From contig JAIYAU010000058.1 in NCBI GenBank assembly GCA_027488865.1, positions 66,724-130,723 on the forward strand: a DNA stretch of 64,000 bases, given 5' to 3'. A program made the position numbers and the translations under genes. The notes under the pieces were generated by a model. The model was given only the letters and a program-made list of their open reading frames with translations. It did not search any database and was not told where the DNA came from. This document shows, in pieces, positions 16,773-27,961 of the stretch (positions are counted from its first letter, which is position 1; each line of letters starts with the position of its first letter). The DNA comes from Cytophagaceae bacterium. Its GTDB lineage: Bacteria > Bacteroidota > Bacteroidia > Cytophagales > UBA9547.

Positions 16773-19700
16773 CTATCTAATTATAGATATTTTGAATTGA
16801 GAATTAACAGAGTTAGAATAAATCTTCATAATATAAACCCCTGCAGCTAGACCTTTAACAGCATCAATTTTCCTTTTGATATGATTAGAACCTGACAGAT
16901 TAGGGAATTCTTTGAAATACACAGACTTACCATTGACATCTGTTATTTCAACATTGAATGATTGATCTCTTAAATCTATTATATCCACATCCACAAAATC
17001 AATTATTGATGGATTAGGATAAATAGAAATTACAGGTGTATTTAATCTACTATCTATTGCATTGGTTACATTACTATTCCTTAAGTAATTTCTCAAAACA
17101 AACCTATCTTTGATTGTGACCGGTGAGTTAATTTCGATCCCTACTTTAGTATCTGAATCGATTTTAGAAACGGTATTTAATAATTTATCCTCCAAATAAA
17201 TCACACCATTTAACGAATTAGATTTAACTGATAAAACGTGACTGCCTTTAAGTGAAGTGCTTAATACCAAAGGTATGGATAAAGTATCATCTATACTTCC
17301 TATACTATTGATAGATAAATTACTACCATCTTTTGAAACTGTAGATACGTTTATCTGTGTGTTAGAAAACTTAATTGCATCGTATTTTCCATCATAATTA
17401 ATTGTAGCCTCATTATCTAAATAAACTACAGTTTCGTCAACAATAGTATCTTTTGCAAATGATAATCTTAGAAGGTTATCAGGTTCCGAAGTCCTAAAAT
17501 TAGCTGTATGAGCTAATGAAACTTTTGCACTTTCTGTAATAGTCAATACTGGATTCACTGCATTTGCTTTCACAAAAAACCCTTGGAATGAAGCTATCAC
17601 AGAAGGATTGGTTCGGCTAGGAACCCCCACATTATTTACAAAGGAATAATAACCGCCTGGACCAGTAATTTGAGGATCCCAAGTATAGAAAGCATTCTCT
17701 ATATTTGTTTTTGTCCATCCACCAGAATTCCAATCAATTTGACTAGGGTATGGATTACCTACAAAATTCCATCCAGGATCAGGTGCATTAGTACTATAGG
17801 TAACTGGTAAATTAACTGTACCTATGTTAGGAGTACCAGTTACTTGTAAAGTAACTGGATTAGTTGTTAATGTGGTGTTATTGCGTTTGACAGACGTCAA
17901 CAAATAATACCCAGCACCTCGTTGCATCTCAAAGCTTGGAGATGAAATCGAATTCCATTTTCTATCTTTAACATTTCCAGCTGCTTCATCATAAATTTTA
18001 AAGGTAGTTGCTGTAACATTTGGAGCATCAAAACCTTTAGATGTAGGACCATAAACCTTTACACTATCCATTAAATTCGCCACGGTTGACCCTTGAACTG
18101 GAGCAGAAATATATCTAGGCAAACGTTTTGCTGGTATGTATCGTTGCACACTCAAGTCACCTATGTACGATGAGGTATTAGGCACATTAGCTAACCTTGC
18201 TGTACCTGCTGCGTTAGAAATTAAACGAATGGATTTACCTAAGTTAGTAACTTTTGTGCCACTACCAATTGTAAATGTTCCATTGATATCAACATCCGCA
18301 TTAAGCTCCGTCCCTTCTGGAGAACCGTTGGTAATACTTAGGTTATTGAAGGTCGACCTAGAAGATCCCGCAATTGCTTGAGAAAGAGATGCATTATTTA
18401 ATGCTACTGTACTTAATGTGCCAGGATTGAAGATCCCACTGTTTGTCCAAACACCACTTACATTTAATGTATTTGCACCTGAAATAGAAAGTGCAGCTCC
18501 AGGATTGATATAAATGTCGCGCGCATTAGATGTATTGAAAATTGTTGGGTTATTAGGAGTACCACCATTAATTACAACATCTGTGGATATGGTAGGTATA
18601 CCACCACACCAGTTGGCGGCTGTTTGCCAAGAATTACCCGAAGTACCTAACCACAATCCATTTGGATTTAATAATAATGGGGCATAGTTTGAAAATACAG
18701 CTGGAGCGCATGAACCTGTCACTCTCAACGCATATGAATAACCATTCATTGCCGTACTTACACTGGAAATATTTAATGTAGTAGTGGTAGTAGTTGAATA
18801 AATACCACTATTGGTTAATGAAGTATTGTTTGGAATATTCCCAAACCATTGATAGGTCAACCCAGCTCCTGATGCTACCGCTGTATAAGAAGCACTTGTA
18901 CCACTACATCTACTTAAACTGGTAGGATGTGAGGTAATTGATGGTTTGGCTAAAACAGATAATATGGCCGCATTAGAATTAACAGCACATGCCGAAAGAT
19001 TAACCACACATCTAAATTGATTTGACGAAAAAGAAAGTGGTGTGTTATTTATGGTGAGTGTGGCCGTAGTTGAACCTGAAAAAACAGCATCATCAGTTAA
19101 GTCTGTAAACGAACCTGAACCAATTTTACGTTGCCAACGATAGGTTAAAGGAGTTCCGGATGCTGAGACGCTAAAGGAGGAAGTAACTCCTTCACAACTA
19201 TTTACTGCACTCGGTTGGGAAGTTATAACAGGTGACGGATCAATTAATAAGAATGCAGAATCACTTGTAACCTCAGGAGGGGTACAGTTACCAGATACAA
19301 CTACCCTATATAAGTTACCGCTCATTAAATTTGTAGGAGCGCTTATTGTTAAGGTACTAGTTGTAAACCCAGGGTACTGAACAGCATTAGTAATGTTAGA
19401 ATAAGTAGATCCTATTTTTTGTTGCCATTGATAAGATAAATTAGAACCTACCGCTGAAACAGATATAGTGGCATTAGCTCCTGCACAAGTGTTTGCATTT
19501 GCAGGTTGAGTTACAATGCTAGTTGGTGGATTTACGGTTATTTGAATCACGTTGCTGTTTGTATTGTTACAAGCACCTGAAGAAACCACTCTTCTATACC
19601 AGGTGGTAACATTTAAAGCTGGAGGTGTATAGCCAATGTTTGTACTTACACCTGATGCGGTGACAAAACCAGTATTATTGGCTGTAGTACTACTTTGCCA

Positions 19701-22700
19701 AACATAATTGTATGTGCCATTTCCTCCACTCGGTGTGCTACCCAATAAATCTACTGGGGTTGATCCCTGACATATAGTTTGTGCAGAACTTACTGAGTTG
19801 GTGCTTATAGTAGGTGTTAATGTTAAAGTAGCTCCATTGGAAGTAACGGACGGACTACATGTACCAGAAACAATAACTCTAAAGGAATAACCGCTGTAAG
19901 TAACAGGAGGCGCCAATATACTCAAAGTGTTGGTGGTAACGTTTCTGAAATTACTTCCCACATTTGCTAGGTTATTAAATCCACCTCCAAAATCGCCCTG
20001 CCATTGATAACTTAAACCCGTACCTGTTGCAACAGTAGAGAAAGTAATAGTTGGACCCGCAGCACAACTAGATACGCTAACAGGTTGTGTTGTAATATTA
20101 GGTAAAGTGTTGATTGTTAAAGTTGCGTTATTGGTGGTCGAGCTACACGTTGAAGCAAATATTATACATCTATATAAATTGCCGTTAAATGTAGCACCTG
20201 GAGACGTAATCGTTAAACTCGCTGTAGTTGCACCTGCATAAACACCTCCGTTAGTAATATTTACAAATGCAGCAGCTCCAATTTTTACTTGCCATTGATA
20301 AGAGGTTGCATTTGTACCCGCTGCAGTAAATGTAGCCGTTCCTGTTGGACAAATAGCAACATTGGTAGGTTGGGTAGTGATGTTAACACCAGTATTAATA
20401 GTTACTGTAACTGTATTACTTGAAGATGCCAAGGCAGAATTACATAAAGCGGTGCTGGCCAGTCTTTGGTAATATGTAGTTGTTGCAATTGATGTTGGAC
20501 TATAGTTGATACCAGTAGCACCAGAAATATTCGAGAAATTAGTATTATCAGTTGAGATCAACCATTGGTACGTATATGAACCACCACCACCTGTTGGCGT
20601 TGAACCATTTAATGCTGCGGGAACGCCTGGGCATATAGTTTGATTCGCCGTTATTGTGTTATTTGTTACTGATGGATTAACTGTTAAGGTAGCTCCGGTA
20701 GTCGTTGATGAGCCACATGTAGAGTTAATTACGCAACGATATTGATAGGTGGTAATTGCCGTAGTTATACTTGACAAACTTAATGTTGCTGTTGTAAAAT
20801 TACTGTAAATACCTGCGCTTGTTGTAATATCGGCCCAAGTTGACCCTGCATTAGTAGATACTTGCCATTGATACGTGAGTGGATTACCAGTAGCAGCTGC
20901 GGTAAAAGTGGTACTGCCATTATTACAAACAGAAACACTAGTAGGATTAGTTGTAATTGTAGGCCCGCCTATAGTTAATGTAGCAAAACTAGAATTAACA
21001 GTTGTAGGAAGACAACTTGCGCTAACCACACATCTGTATTTATAACTATTCATCCCAACCGTTACACCATTAACCGTCAAAGTAGTTGTGTTTGCACCGC
21101 TATAAGTGGCATTGTTGGTAATATTGGTAAACCCTGAAATATTATTATCTACTTGCCAAACATATGTAAGCCCATTTCCAACAGCAGTTATATTGAATAT
21201 TGCGTTACCTCCAGTACAAACAGAATAATTGCTTGGTTGTAAAGTAATTGCAGTTGATTGACTAATCGTAACTAAAACAGTATTAGAAGAAAGTGAAGTA
21301 GAACAAGCAGAACTTGCATTTCTTCGATAATAAGTATTAACGGTTAATGCAGGGGTAGAATAACTTATACCCGTACCCGCTGTAACAATATTAGTAAAGG
21401 TAATATTATTAGTAGAAGACTGCCATTGATAGGTGTAAGGCGAGTTGCCTCCAGAGGCAGCAGTTATATTATTTATAGCAGTGGTTGTATTACTACAAAT
21501 TGTCTGGTCGGAACCGATAGTGCCTGGATCAATTTGTGGATATACTGTAATTGTTACTAAATTAGAATTTAAAGGTGTATTATTACATCCGTCAGAGGCT
21601 ACTCTTCTAAAGGACGTTGTGGTAGTTAATCCAGAAGGAAAGGTGTAAGTTGCGGATGTAGCTCCAGTAATATTTACAAACCCACCACCATTATCTTGTT
21701 GCCATTGGTAATAAACATAACAACCACTTGTGGCACTCGAAACATTGGTTAACACTGCTGGTGTACCGTTGAAACACACATTCTGGCTACTTCCAATAAC
21801 ACCCGCAGATGTCAGACCTGCTGGGGTAACAGGTATAAATGAAGCTTGGAGCTGACCTGGACCATTAAAATTAATATATCTAAGTTCAACTTCTGACGTG
21901 GCATTTAATACACCCGTCCAAACATTTAAACGAGCATCACAACAACCTAAAAATTGATATACTAAAACATTATTTATATACACATAAACATAGTCATCAT
22001 GATATGGGATATCAATTTGATAAGTACCAGGGGTAAAATTGGTACGTTTCATACTAATTGAATAATTTGTTCCATTAGTTTGGCAACCAACATATCCCGG
22101 AGCGAAACTTGGCACACTAGCAGCTGCAAACTTGGATGTAGTTAAAAATGATAAATTTGATTCTGTATAATAACCTACATAATTTGTAAAGTTATTGCTA
22201 CTATACACATAACAGTTCCATTCATTATTACCAAATACTGCGGTATTTCCTGGAACAGTATTATTAATTGTAATAAGTACAGGATCTGTATACACCGCAG
22301 CATTTCCGCAATTATCAGCTGCTTCTCTTCTGTAGTAAGTTTCAGCGCTAATTGGTATTGTTGCGGAATAATTTTCTGTGTTTGCACCAAAAATATCAGA
22401 CCAAGTGTTGCCATCACTAGATTGTTGCCATTGATAAATTGGATAACAACCACCAGAAGCTGGAGTTAATGAGGTGATCCTTGGCAAATCTCCAATACAA
22501 AAACTACTTTGCGCACTACTTATAGTTCCCGCAACTAATGCACTTGGCGGAGTCGTACCCAAATAATTAAAGGCGGCTCTAATATAACCAGGGCCAGGAT
22601 AATTTACATATCTAAATTCTAATGTTGAATTGCCATCAAGATATCCTGTCCAAACATTTGTATGTGCATCACAACAACCAATATGTTGATATACATTTAC

Positions 22701-25700
22701 TCCATTTACAAATAAATAAACATCATCATCATGTTGCGGAATGTCAATTTGATAATATCCTACCTTCGCACCTGGAACACCTCTACGTTTTAAAGTAACT
22801 GAATAGTAGGTACCTACATTTTGACAACCATTATACGCAGTCCCTGTGGAGGTAATGCCTGCAGTGGATGGTGCACATGTGGTGCAATATCTTGATTGTG
22901 AATTAAAAGACAAAGTGGTGTCGGTAAAATACCCTATATATAAACCAAATGATTGATCATCATAAACGTTTATATTCCATTCATTATTACCAAAAAGAGA
23001 AGGATTGCCAGGAGGGGTATTATTTATTGTGAATTTAACTGTGTCACTAATTGTAGTATTTCCACATACATCGTTTGCCACCCTTCTAAACCAAGTGTCC
23101 ACAAAGGCTGTTTGTGTTGGCGTATAGGTTAAAGTATTTGAACTAGCTAAATTTGTCCAAGTAGCACCTCCATCGGTTGAATTTTGCCAAACGAAATTGG
23201 ATACATAACAACCACCAGAAGGAGAAGATATATTGGTAAGTGGAGGAGGAATATCCCCTCTACAAATAGTTGAACTTGATCCGATTTTACCACCTGTTAA
23301 AGCCGTAGGTATTACTTGCGTAAAAGTAAGACCAGATCTACCAGCACCACCGTAGTTTATCCAACGCCATTCAACCAGAGAACTTGCGTTTAATGGACCA
23401 GTCCATATATTCGTGGCAGGGTTACAACATCCTGCAGTAAATACTTGAACACCATTTATTAACAAAGTTCCAACATCATCTAAACTTGATACATCAATTT
23501 GATAAAAAGCTGTGCTAAACCCGGTACGCTTCATACTTGTAGAGTAGTTAGTTACTGGCACTACACATCCTTTATAATTTGATGCGAAATTAGGGCTTTG
23601 GGTATTGGTATATCTGTTTGTGGTTGCAAAAGTTAATAATGGTTCGGTGTAAAAACCACTGTATATTGAATAATTATTGTCTTTATAAGCATAAACATTC
23701 CAAACATTATTGCCAAAAACCACAGGATCACCATAAACCGTATTATCTATTGCAATTTTTACAGGGGTAGTAAATGCTATTCTGTTACATGCATCAGATA
23801 CTGCGCGCCTATACCAGGTGGTAATATTAAGCGCAGATGGCACTGAATAAGAAGCAGCAGTTGCGCCAACGATATCAACCCAATTTGTACTGTCGCTAGA
23901 TTGTTGCCATTGATAAGAAATCAAATTACAGTCTGAAGTATAGGCTGTAACACTATTCAATCCAATTAAGGGCTGCTCGTTAGAGCATACTGATTGATTT
24001 CCAGAAATAGAGCCAGGAAGCAATGCCGTTGGGGTAAAAGGAACAAAGGTAAAATCAATATCACCACTACCACCTGAATTAATTAAGCGTACCTCTAACT
24101 GAGATGTTGAGGTAAAACTACCAGTGTAAGCGATAGCTTGGGTTCCACTCGAATTTCTGGAGAATAAACTTACACCATTATTTAAAAGTGTAAAATTTTC
24201 ATCATTCCTATTTATTGTGAATCTATAATCCCCAGCTGGCAAATTTGTTCTTAAGAATCTAATTGAATAAGGACTAGTATTGGCCAAACAACCTTCATAC
24301 GACACATTTTGTGAGGGTCTAGCAGCCGCACTGTAATTATTAGGATCAGTATCTACACTTAAAGATGAAGTAGTTGGAAAATAACCTGCATAGTTTGAGG
24401 TAAAATTTACGTTATTAAAAACATATGCATTCCAAATACCATCTCCATAGGTAATTGGCAATCCAGCACTAGAAGTTGAAAATTTCACTTTAACAACATT
24501 ACTAATTACTGAATTACAATAATCAGTATAAACCCTTCTATAAAAAGTTGTCGATGTAATGGTACCTGGGGCATAGGTATTAGCAGTTGCACCTGAAATA
24601 TTCGTCCAGTTTAAACTATCTGTGGAAGATTGCCATTGATATGATATGGCTGGGACACTACAAGTTGCTGAGGAGGCGTTAGAGACACTAGTAAAAGCTG
24701 CAGGTGTTTGTCCTGAACAAACAGATTGTGAGCCGCTTATTACGCCAGGCAAAGCAACAGTAGGATTTGGAACAAGTGTGAAGTTCATTTGCATGTTTGA
24801 ACCACCACTACCTTGAAACCATTGTATTTCTACTTGACTAGCAGTTGTTAATGCTCCTGTCCAAACGACACCTCTATTAGCACAACATCCATTAATCTGG
24901 TAAACATTAACTCCATTAATAAGAATAATAAAACCATCATCATGGCCTGGTACTGAAATTTGATATACCCCAGCAGGTATATTAGTTCTCTTCATACTCA
25001 TACCAATGTTAATAGCTGGTACTAAACATCCCAAATATCCAGTAGTATTAGAAGGTCTTGATCCATCGGCCCATTTAGTTCTAGTATCAAATGACAAGTT
25101 AGATTCTGTATAATATCCATAATAAGCACCAAGGTTGTTAAATCCTGTACTGGCATAACAATAATTTATCCACTGACCGTTACCAAATACGGATGGTGTA
25201 CCTGGCGGTATTGAATAGACCGAAATTTGTGTTGCGTTGCTAGTATTGGTACATCCACCAGTTGAACTCACAAGTCTTCTAAACCAGGTTGTTTGGGTTC
25301 TTGTGCCAACTGTATAAGTAGTTCCGTTGGTAGTACCACTTGCTGTTGTAAAACCAGCCGACGCACTGGTAGTACTACTTTCCCATAAATATGTGTATGT
25401 GCCAGAACCACCACTTACGGTTGTACCTGTAAGTGTACTTACAGGAGATTCCCCTGAACAAATTGATTGATCTGCAGAAATGGTATTATTGTTAATAGCT
25501 GTATTTATAAACAGTGCTGTTGAAACCGAACTTGAGCAAGAGGGAGAAACTGCTTGTACTGTCATGTTACCAGAAGTACTAGGTGTTGCAAAATTAACTG
25601 TAATTGAATTTGTATTGGCTCCAGAAGCAATAGTAGCACCAGTAGGTAAGGTCCAAATATAACCCGTGGCACCAGATATAGAATTAATTGAGTAAGCTAC

Positions 25701-27599
25701 TCCAGAAGTAGTAGTACAAACGTTGGCTGTACCAGTAATTACACTTGGTGCTGCTAAAAATCTTTCTGCAATTTGTAAATCTCCTGCAGAGGTAATTCCA
25801 TTAACAGTAGCACTAGAAGCTGTTTGTGATGCCAAAGTTGGATAAGACCATGAAGTACCATTGTATAAACCTACAATAAAATTGGAAGTATTGACACTAG
25901 CATCAACATCACCAGAAACAAAATTTAAGACAGCGTTGTAGGTTAAAGGAGAAATAGATGTATTTGTAATTGAATAATACCTATTAACAGACAGACCCGA
26001 AGATAAACACGCAGAGCCAATATTAGGATGGTCTGTTGAAAAAGTACTTAAGTTTAAACTTCCTGCAGAAGAAATTGTAGGAAATGTAATAGTAACTGGG
26101 GTATAGGCAGATGTACTACCTATATCAAATGTTCTGGAAACGTTACTACCGGTATTAAAGGATCTAGAAAGCCTTCCGTTAACCCAACCAGCAGTACCAC
26201 TTGCAGATGTTGCCGCAGTGCCTGAATAAACTAACGAATTAGACCCAGTGGATATAATACCCTTTGAAAATACTAAGTTAGTTGTTACTGTAAGATTATT
26301 GGAACCTCCAAGAGTGTATGTTAATAAACTAGGATCAGCTATCTGACCTATTGTTAAGCTTGAAAATGATAGTGCATTACTACCTTGTAAAGTTTGAGCA
26401 TTAGTATTGAGTGTATAAACACCAGTACCTGATGTAAATGTTCCATTATTGGTTATACCACCTCTTATTTGATATGCGGAATTTCCTGTGCTTGTCCATG
26501 AACCGTTATTGGTAATTAGCCCAACAAAAATATTAGTTCCTGCATTATTATTGTCATCCAGAAGACCATTTGCTGCTATTGTTGTGGTACCGTTATTGGT
26601 AAAAGCACCGTTGCCTAATTGCATTACTCCAAAAGCATTTACGTTTAAGCTTCCAGTAAGATTGATTGTTTGACTACTAACAAGAGAGTTGGTAAAAGTA
26701 GCTGATGTACCTGCAATTGTAAGATTATTTAGAACAGTCAAAGCTCCAGTAAGGGTACGATTTCTTGCTGCGGTTAAAGTACCTCCTAAGTTTAGGTTAA
26801 AATAGTTACCAGATTTAATAACGGTATTACCATCTACATTATAGTTTACAGTATTTGCATTAGCGGAAGCATTTATGGCACCAGTAGCCAATAGACTTGT
26901 AAATGTATTTAAATAAGTAAGTGTTGATCCTGAACCATTAATCCAAGTTGAGGATGCATTTCCTCCATTAATTGTTGTACCAGAAGTTGTACCGATAGTC
27001 ACACTGGTGGTATTTGTTAAAGAAATAGAATTTGAAATGAATACTGTACAATTGAAGTTAAATCCGCTCGAACCACTTAATGTTTGGTTTGTTGAAAAGG
27101 TATGTTGTGCCGAACCTGAGTTAAAAGTTCCATTATTGGCAATACCTCCATTAAATGTATGAGCTGAGTTAGAGGTGTTATTCCAGGTTCCTCCAGTTGC
27201 CACAGTCACTAATCCATTAAAGGTATTTGTACCATTAAGATTTTGATCGTTTAATGTACCAAAAATAGTGATTTTACCAGCTGATGTAAAATTGGCAGTA
27301 TTTAATGTAAGTATCCCTCCATTATCAATTACTATTGAATTTGGGTTATTAGTAAATACTAAGTCATGGGTAATATTGTGCAAATTACGAATAAGTACCC
27401 TTGGATTGGCACCACCACCAGCACTACCTGGTACTGCGGAAGCAGGAATCCATGTTGTACTGTCGGCGCTTGACTGCCATGTACTTGTTAAATTCCAACT
27501 ACCCGAACCAACACTTCTAAAATAGGTTTGACCTAATAACGAAAATGTTGAGATAAATAGAACAAAGCCAAATAGAAAACCCTTACTTTGAATCGACAT
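16773..27599 (-). CDS. Giant exported multidomain protein (3608 aa) with PA14-like and Ig-like modules and T9SS type A sorting domain
   Basis: A signal peptide (FGFVLFISTFSLLGQ) is followed by a glycine/asparagine-rich region (residues about 30-480) with repeated NNGTF / LxGxLNV patterns, typical of a beta-helix or adhesin stalk. Residues about 800-1920 hold five alternating pairs of an Ig/PKD-like domain (YQWQxSxD ... TTxYRR) and a PA14-like domain (GYYTExxLSF ... KRTxxPxGxYQI ... HDDxxxxxINGVxVYQ, often followed by GCC). Residues about 1920-2980 carry further Ig-like repeats (ITTQPxxxxxC ... YQWQ ... YRC). The last 90 residues (ISIYPNPS ... GKSVYFKEF ... LAAGVYIMKIYSN) form a T9SS type A sorting domain. 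It should be exported by T9SS and stay at the cell surface. PA14-like modules suggest glycan binding, but that is inference. It has its own promoter and terminator. Confidence 0.9.
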   Translation of the reverse strand: MSIQSKGFLFGFVLFISTFSLLGQTYFRSVGSGSWNLTSTWQSSADSTTWIPASAVPGSAGGGANPRVLIRNLHNITHDLVFTNNPNSIVIDNGGILTLNTANFTSAGKITIFGTLNDQNLNGTNTFNGLVTVATGGTWNNTSNSAHTFNGGIANNGTFNSGSAQHTFSTNQTLSGSSGFNFNCTVFISNSISLTNTTSVTIGTTSGTTINGGNASSTWINGSGSTLTYLNTFTSLLATGAINASANANTVNYNVDGNTVIKSGNYFNLNLGGTLTAARNRTLTGALTVLNNLTIAGTSATFTNSLVSSQTINLTGSLNVNAFGVMQLGNGAFTNNGTTTIAANGLLDDNNNAGTNIFVGLITNNGSWTSTGNSAYQIRGGITNNGTFTSGTGVYTLNTNAQTLQGSNALSFSSLTIGQIADPSLLTYTLGGSNNLTVTTNLVFSKGIISTGSNSLVYSGTAATSASGTAGWVNGRLSRSFNTGSNVSRTFDIGSTSAYTPVTITFPTISSAGSLNLSTFSTDHPNIGSACLSSGLSVNRYYSITNTSISPLTYNAVLNFVSGDVDASVNTSNFIVGLYNGTSWSYPTLASQTASSATVNGITSAGDLQIAERFLAAPSVITGTANVCTTTSGVAYSINSISGATGYIWTLPTGATIASGANTNSITVNFATPSTSGNMTVQAVSPSCSSSVSTALFINTAINNNTISADQSICSGESPVSTLTGTTVSGGSGTYTYLWESSTTSASAGFTTASGTTNGTTYTVGTRTQTTWFRRLVSSTGGCTNTSNATQISVYSIPPGTPSVFGNGQWINYCYASTGFNNLGAYYGYYTESNLSFDTRTKWADGSRPSNTTGYLGCLVPAINIGMSMKRTNIPAGVYQISVPGHDDGFIILINGVNVYQINGCCANRGVVWTGALTTASQVEIQWFQGSGGSNMQMNFTLVPNPTVALPGVISGSQSVCSGQTPAAFTSVSNASSATCSVPAISYQWQSSTDSLNWTNISGATANTYAPGTITSTTFYRRVYTDYCNSVISNVVKVKFSTSSAGLPITYGDGIWNAYVFNNVNFTSNYAGYFPTTSSLSVDTDPNNYSAAARPSQNVSYEGCLANTSPYSIRFLRTNLPAGDYRFTINRNDENFTLLNNGVSLFSRNSSGTQAIAYTGSFTSTSQLEVRLINSGGSGDIDFTFVPFTPTALLPGSISGNQSVCSNEQPLIGLNSVTAYTSDCNLISYQWQQSSDSTNWVDIVGATAASYSVPSALNITTWYRRAVSDACNRIAFTTPVKIAIDNTVYGDPVVFGNNVWNVYAYKDNNYSIYSGFYTEPLLTFATTNRYTNTQSPNFASNYKGCVVPVTNYSTSMKRTGFSTAFYQIDVSSLDDVGTLLINGVQVFTAGCCNPATNIWTGPLNASSLVEWRWINYGGAGRSGLTFTQVIPTALTGGKIGSSSTICRGDIPPPLTNISSPSGGCYVSNFVWQNSTDGGATWTNLASSNTLTYTPTQTAFVDTWFRRVANDVCGNTTISDTVKFTINNTPPGNPSLFGNNEWNINVYDDQSFGLYIGYFTDTTLSFNSQSRYCTTCAPSTAGITSTGTAYNGCQNVGTYYSVTLKRRGVPGAKVGYYQIDIPQHDDDVYLFVNGVNVYQHIGCCDAHTNVWTGYLDGNSTLEFRYVNYPGPGYIRAAFNYLGTTPPSALVAGTISSAQSSFCIGDLPRITSLTPASGGCYPIYQWQQSSDGNTWSDIFGANTENYSATIPISAETYYRREAADNCGNAAVYTDPVLITINNTVPGNTAVFGNNEWNCYVYSSNNFTNYVGYYTESNLSFLTTSKFAAASVPSFAPGYVGCQTNGTNYSISMKRTNFTPGTYQIDIPYHDDYVYVYINNVLVYQFLGCCDARLNVWTGVLNATSEVELRYINFNGPGQLQASFIPVTPAGLTSAGVIGSSQNVCFNGTPAVLTNVSSATSGCYVYYQWQQDNGGGFVNITGATSATYTFPSGLTTTTSFRRVASDGCNNTPLNSNLVTITVYPQIDPGTIGSDQTICSNTTTAINNITAASGGNSPYTYQWQSSTNNITFTNIVTAGTGISYSTPALTVNTYYRRNASSACSTSLSSNTVLVTISQSTAITLQPSNYSVCTGGNAIFNITAVGNGLTYVWQVDNNISGFTNITNNATYSGANTTTLTVNGVTVGMNSYKYRCVVSASCLPTTVNSSFATLTIGGPTITTNPTSVSVCNNGSTTFTAAATGNPLTYQWQVSTNAGSTWADITTSAGIYSNFTTATLSLSSITTAITTYQYRCVINSTCGSSTTTGATLTVNPSVTNNTITANQTICPGVPAALNGSTPTGGGGSYTYQWLISTDNTNFSNISGATGINYSPTSIATTTYYQRLASTALCNSALASSSNTVTVTINTGVNITTQPTNVAICPTGTATFTAAGTNATSYQWQVKIGAAAFVNITNGGVYAGATTASLTITSPGATFNGNLYRCIIFASTCSSTTNNATLTINTLPNITTQPVSVSSCAAGPTITFSTVATGTGLSYQWQGDFGGGFNNLANVGSNFRNVTTNTLSILAPPVTYSGYSFRVIVSGTCSPSVTSNGATLTLTPTISTNSVSSAQTICQGSTPVDLLGSTPSGGNGTYNYVWQSSTTANNTGFVTASGVSTNIGYTPPALNVTTWYRRVVSSGACNNTNSNVIQITVNPPTSIVTQPANANTCAGANATISVSAVGSNLSYQWQQKIGSTYSNITNAVQYPGFTTSTLTISAPTNLMSGNLYRVVVSGNCTPPEVTSDSAFLLIDPSPVITSQPSAVNSCEGVTSSFSVSASGTPLTYRWQRKIGSGSFTDLTDDAVFSGSTTATLTINNTPLSFSSNQFRCVVNLSACAVNSNAAILSVLAKPSITSHPTSLSRCSGTSASYTAVASGAGLTYQWFGNIPNNTSLTNSGIYSTTTTTTLNISSVSTAMNGYSYALRVTGSCAPAVFSNYAPLLLNPNGLWLGTSGNSWQTAANWCGGIPTISTDVVINGGTPNNPTIFNTSNARDIYINPGAALSISGANTLNVSGVWTNSGIFNPGTLSTVALNNASLSQAIAGSSRSTFNNLSITNGSPEGTELNADVDINGTFTIGSGTKVTNLGKSIRLISNAAGTARLANVPNTSSYIGDLSVQRYIPAKRLPRYISAPVQGSTVANLMDSVKVYGPTSKGFDAPNVTATTFKIYDEAAGNVKDRKWNSISSPSFEMQRGAGYYLLTSVKRNNTTLTTNPVTLQVTGTPNIGTVNLPVTYSTNAPDPGWNFVGNPYPSQIDWNSGGWTKTNIENAFYTWDPQITGPGGYYSFVNNVGVPSRTNPSVIASFQGFFVKANAVNPVLTITESAKVSLAHTANFRTSEPDNLLRLSFAKDTIVDETVVYLDNEATINYDGKYDAIKFSNTQINVSTVSKDGSNLSINSIGSIDDTLSIPLVLSTSLKGSHVLSVKSNSLNGVIYLEDKLLNTVSKIDSDTKVGIEINSPVTIKDRFVLRNYLRNSNVTNAIDSRLNTPVISIYPNPSIIDFVDVDIIDLRDQSFNVEITDVNGKSVYFKEFPNLSGSNHIKRKIDAVKGLAAGVYIMKIYSNSVNSQFKISIIR

Positions 27600-27676
27600 A
27601 ATTTATTATTAAAATTTTGAGCTGGTTAAAACCTCTTAACAATCTTTTTGGAACTTTAAGAAAATTATTTAACTTC

Positions 27677-27708
27677 CAAATTTACGTAAAATTACAACTA
27701 ACAGACAA
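27677..27708 (-). promoter_or_regulatory. Bacteroidota-type promoter for the 3608-aa gene
   Basis: On the minus strand TTG is followed after 21 bases by TAAATTTG. This predicts a transcript start near 27670 and a leader of about 70 bases. The rest of the 27600-27961 gap is very AT-rich and holds one palindrome (next entry). Confidence 0.68.
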
Positions 27709-27758
27709 TTAAATTAAGTTTAGGGAAATTAGATGTTAAACCGCTATATGTTTCGCTT

Positions 27759-27775
27759 TATTGATTAAATCAATA
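27759..27775. promoter_or_regulatory. 17-bp perfect palindrome between divergent genes, possible operator
   Basis: TATTGATT-A-AATCAATA is a perfect inverted repeat located between the divergently transcribed giant T9SS gene and the GNAT/porX side. No recognised regulator matches it, and AT-rich chance palindromes occur, so this is tentative. Confidence 0.3.
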
Positions 27776-27961
27776 GATTGAACTTATAAATACATATTTA
27801 GCTGTCTTAATACCAAAACCAAACTTTTAAAAAAATAGATTAATATACAAAATTTTGATATTAAAAATTGGAAATAAAATTAAATTGAAAGTCCGTTTTT
27901 TGTAATAAATAATTTTAAAAAGAAAATATTGTATTATTTGAACATTATAAACAAAAGAAGT

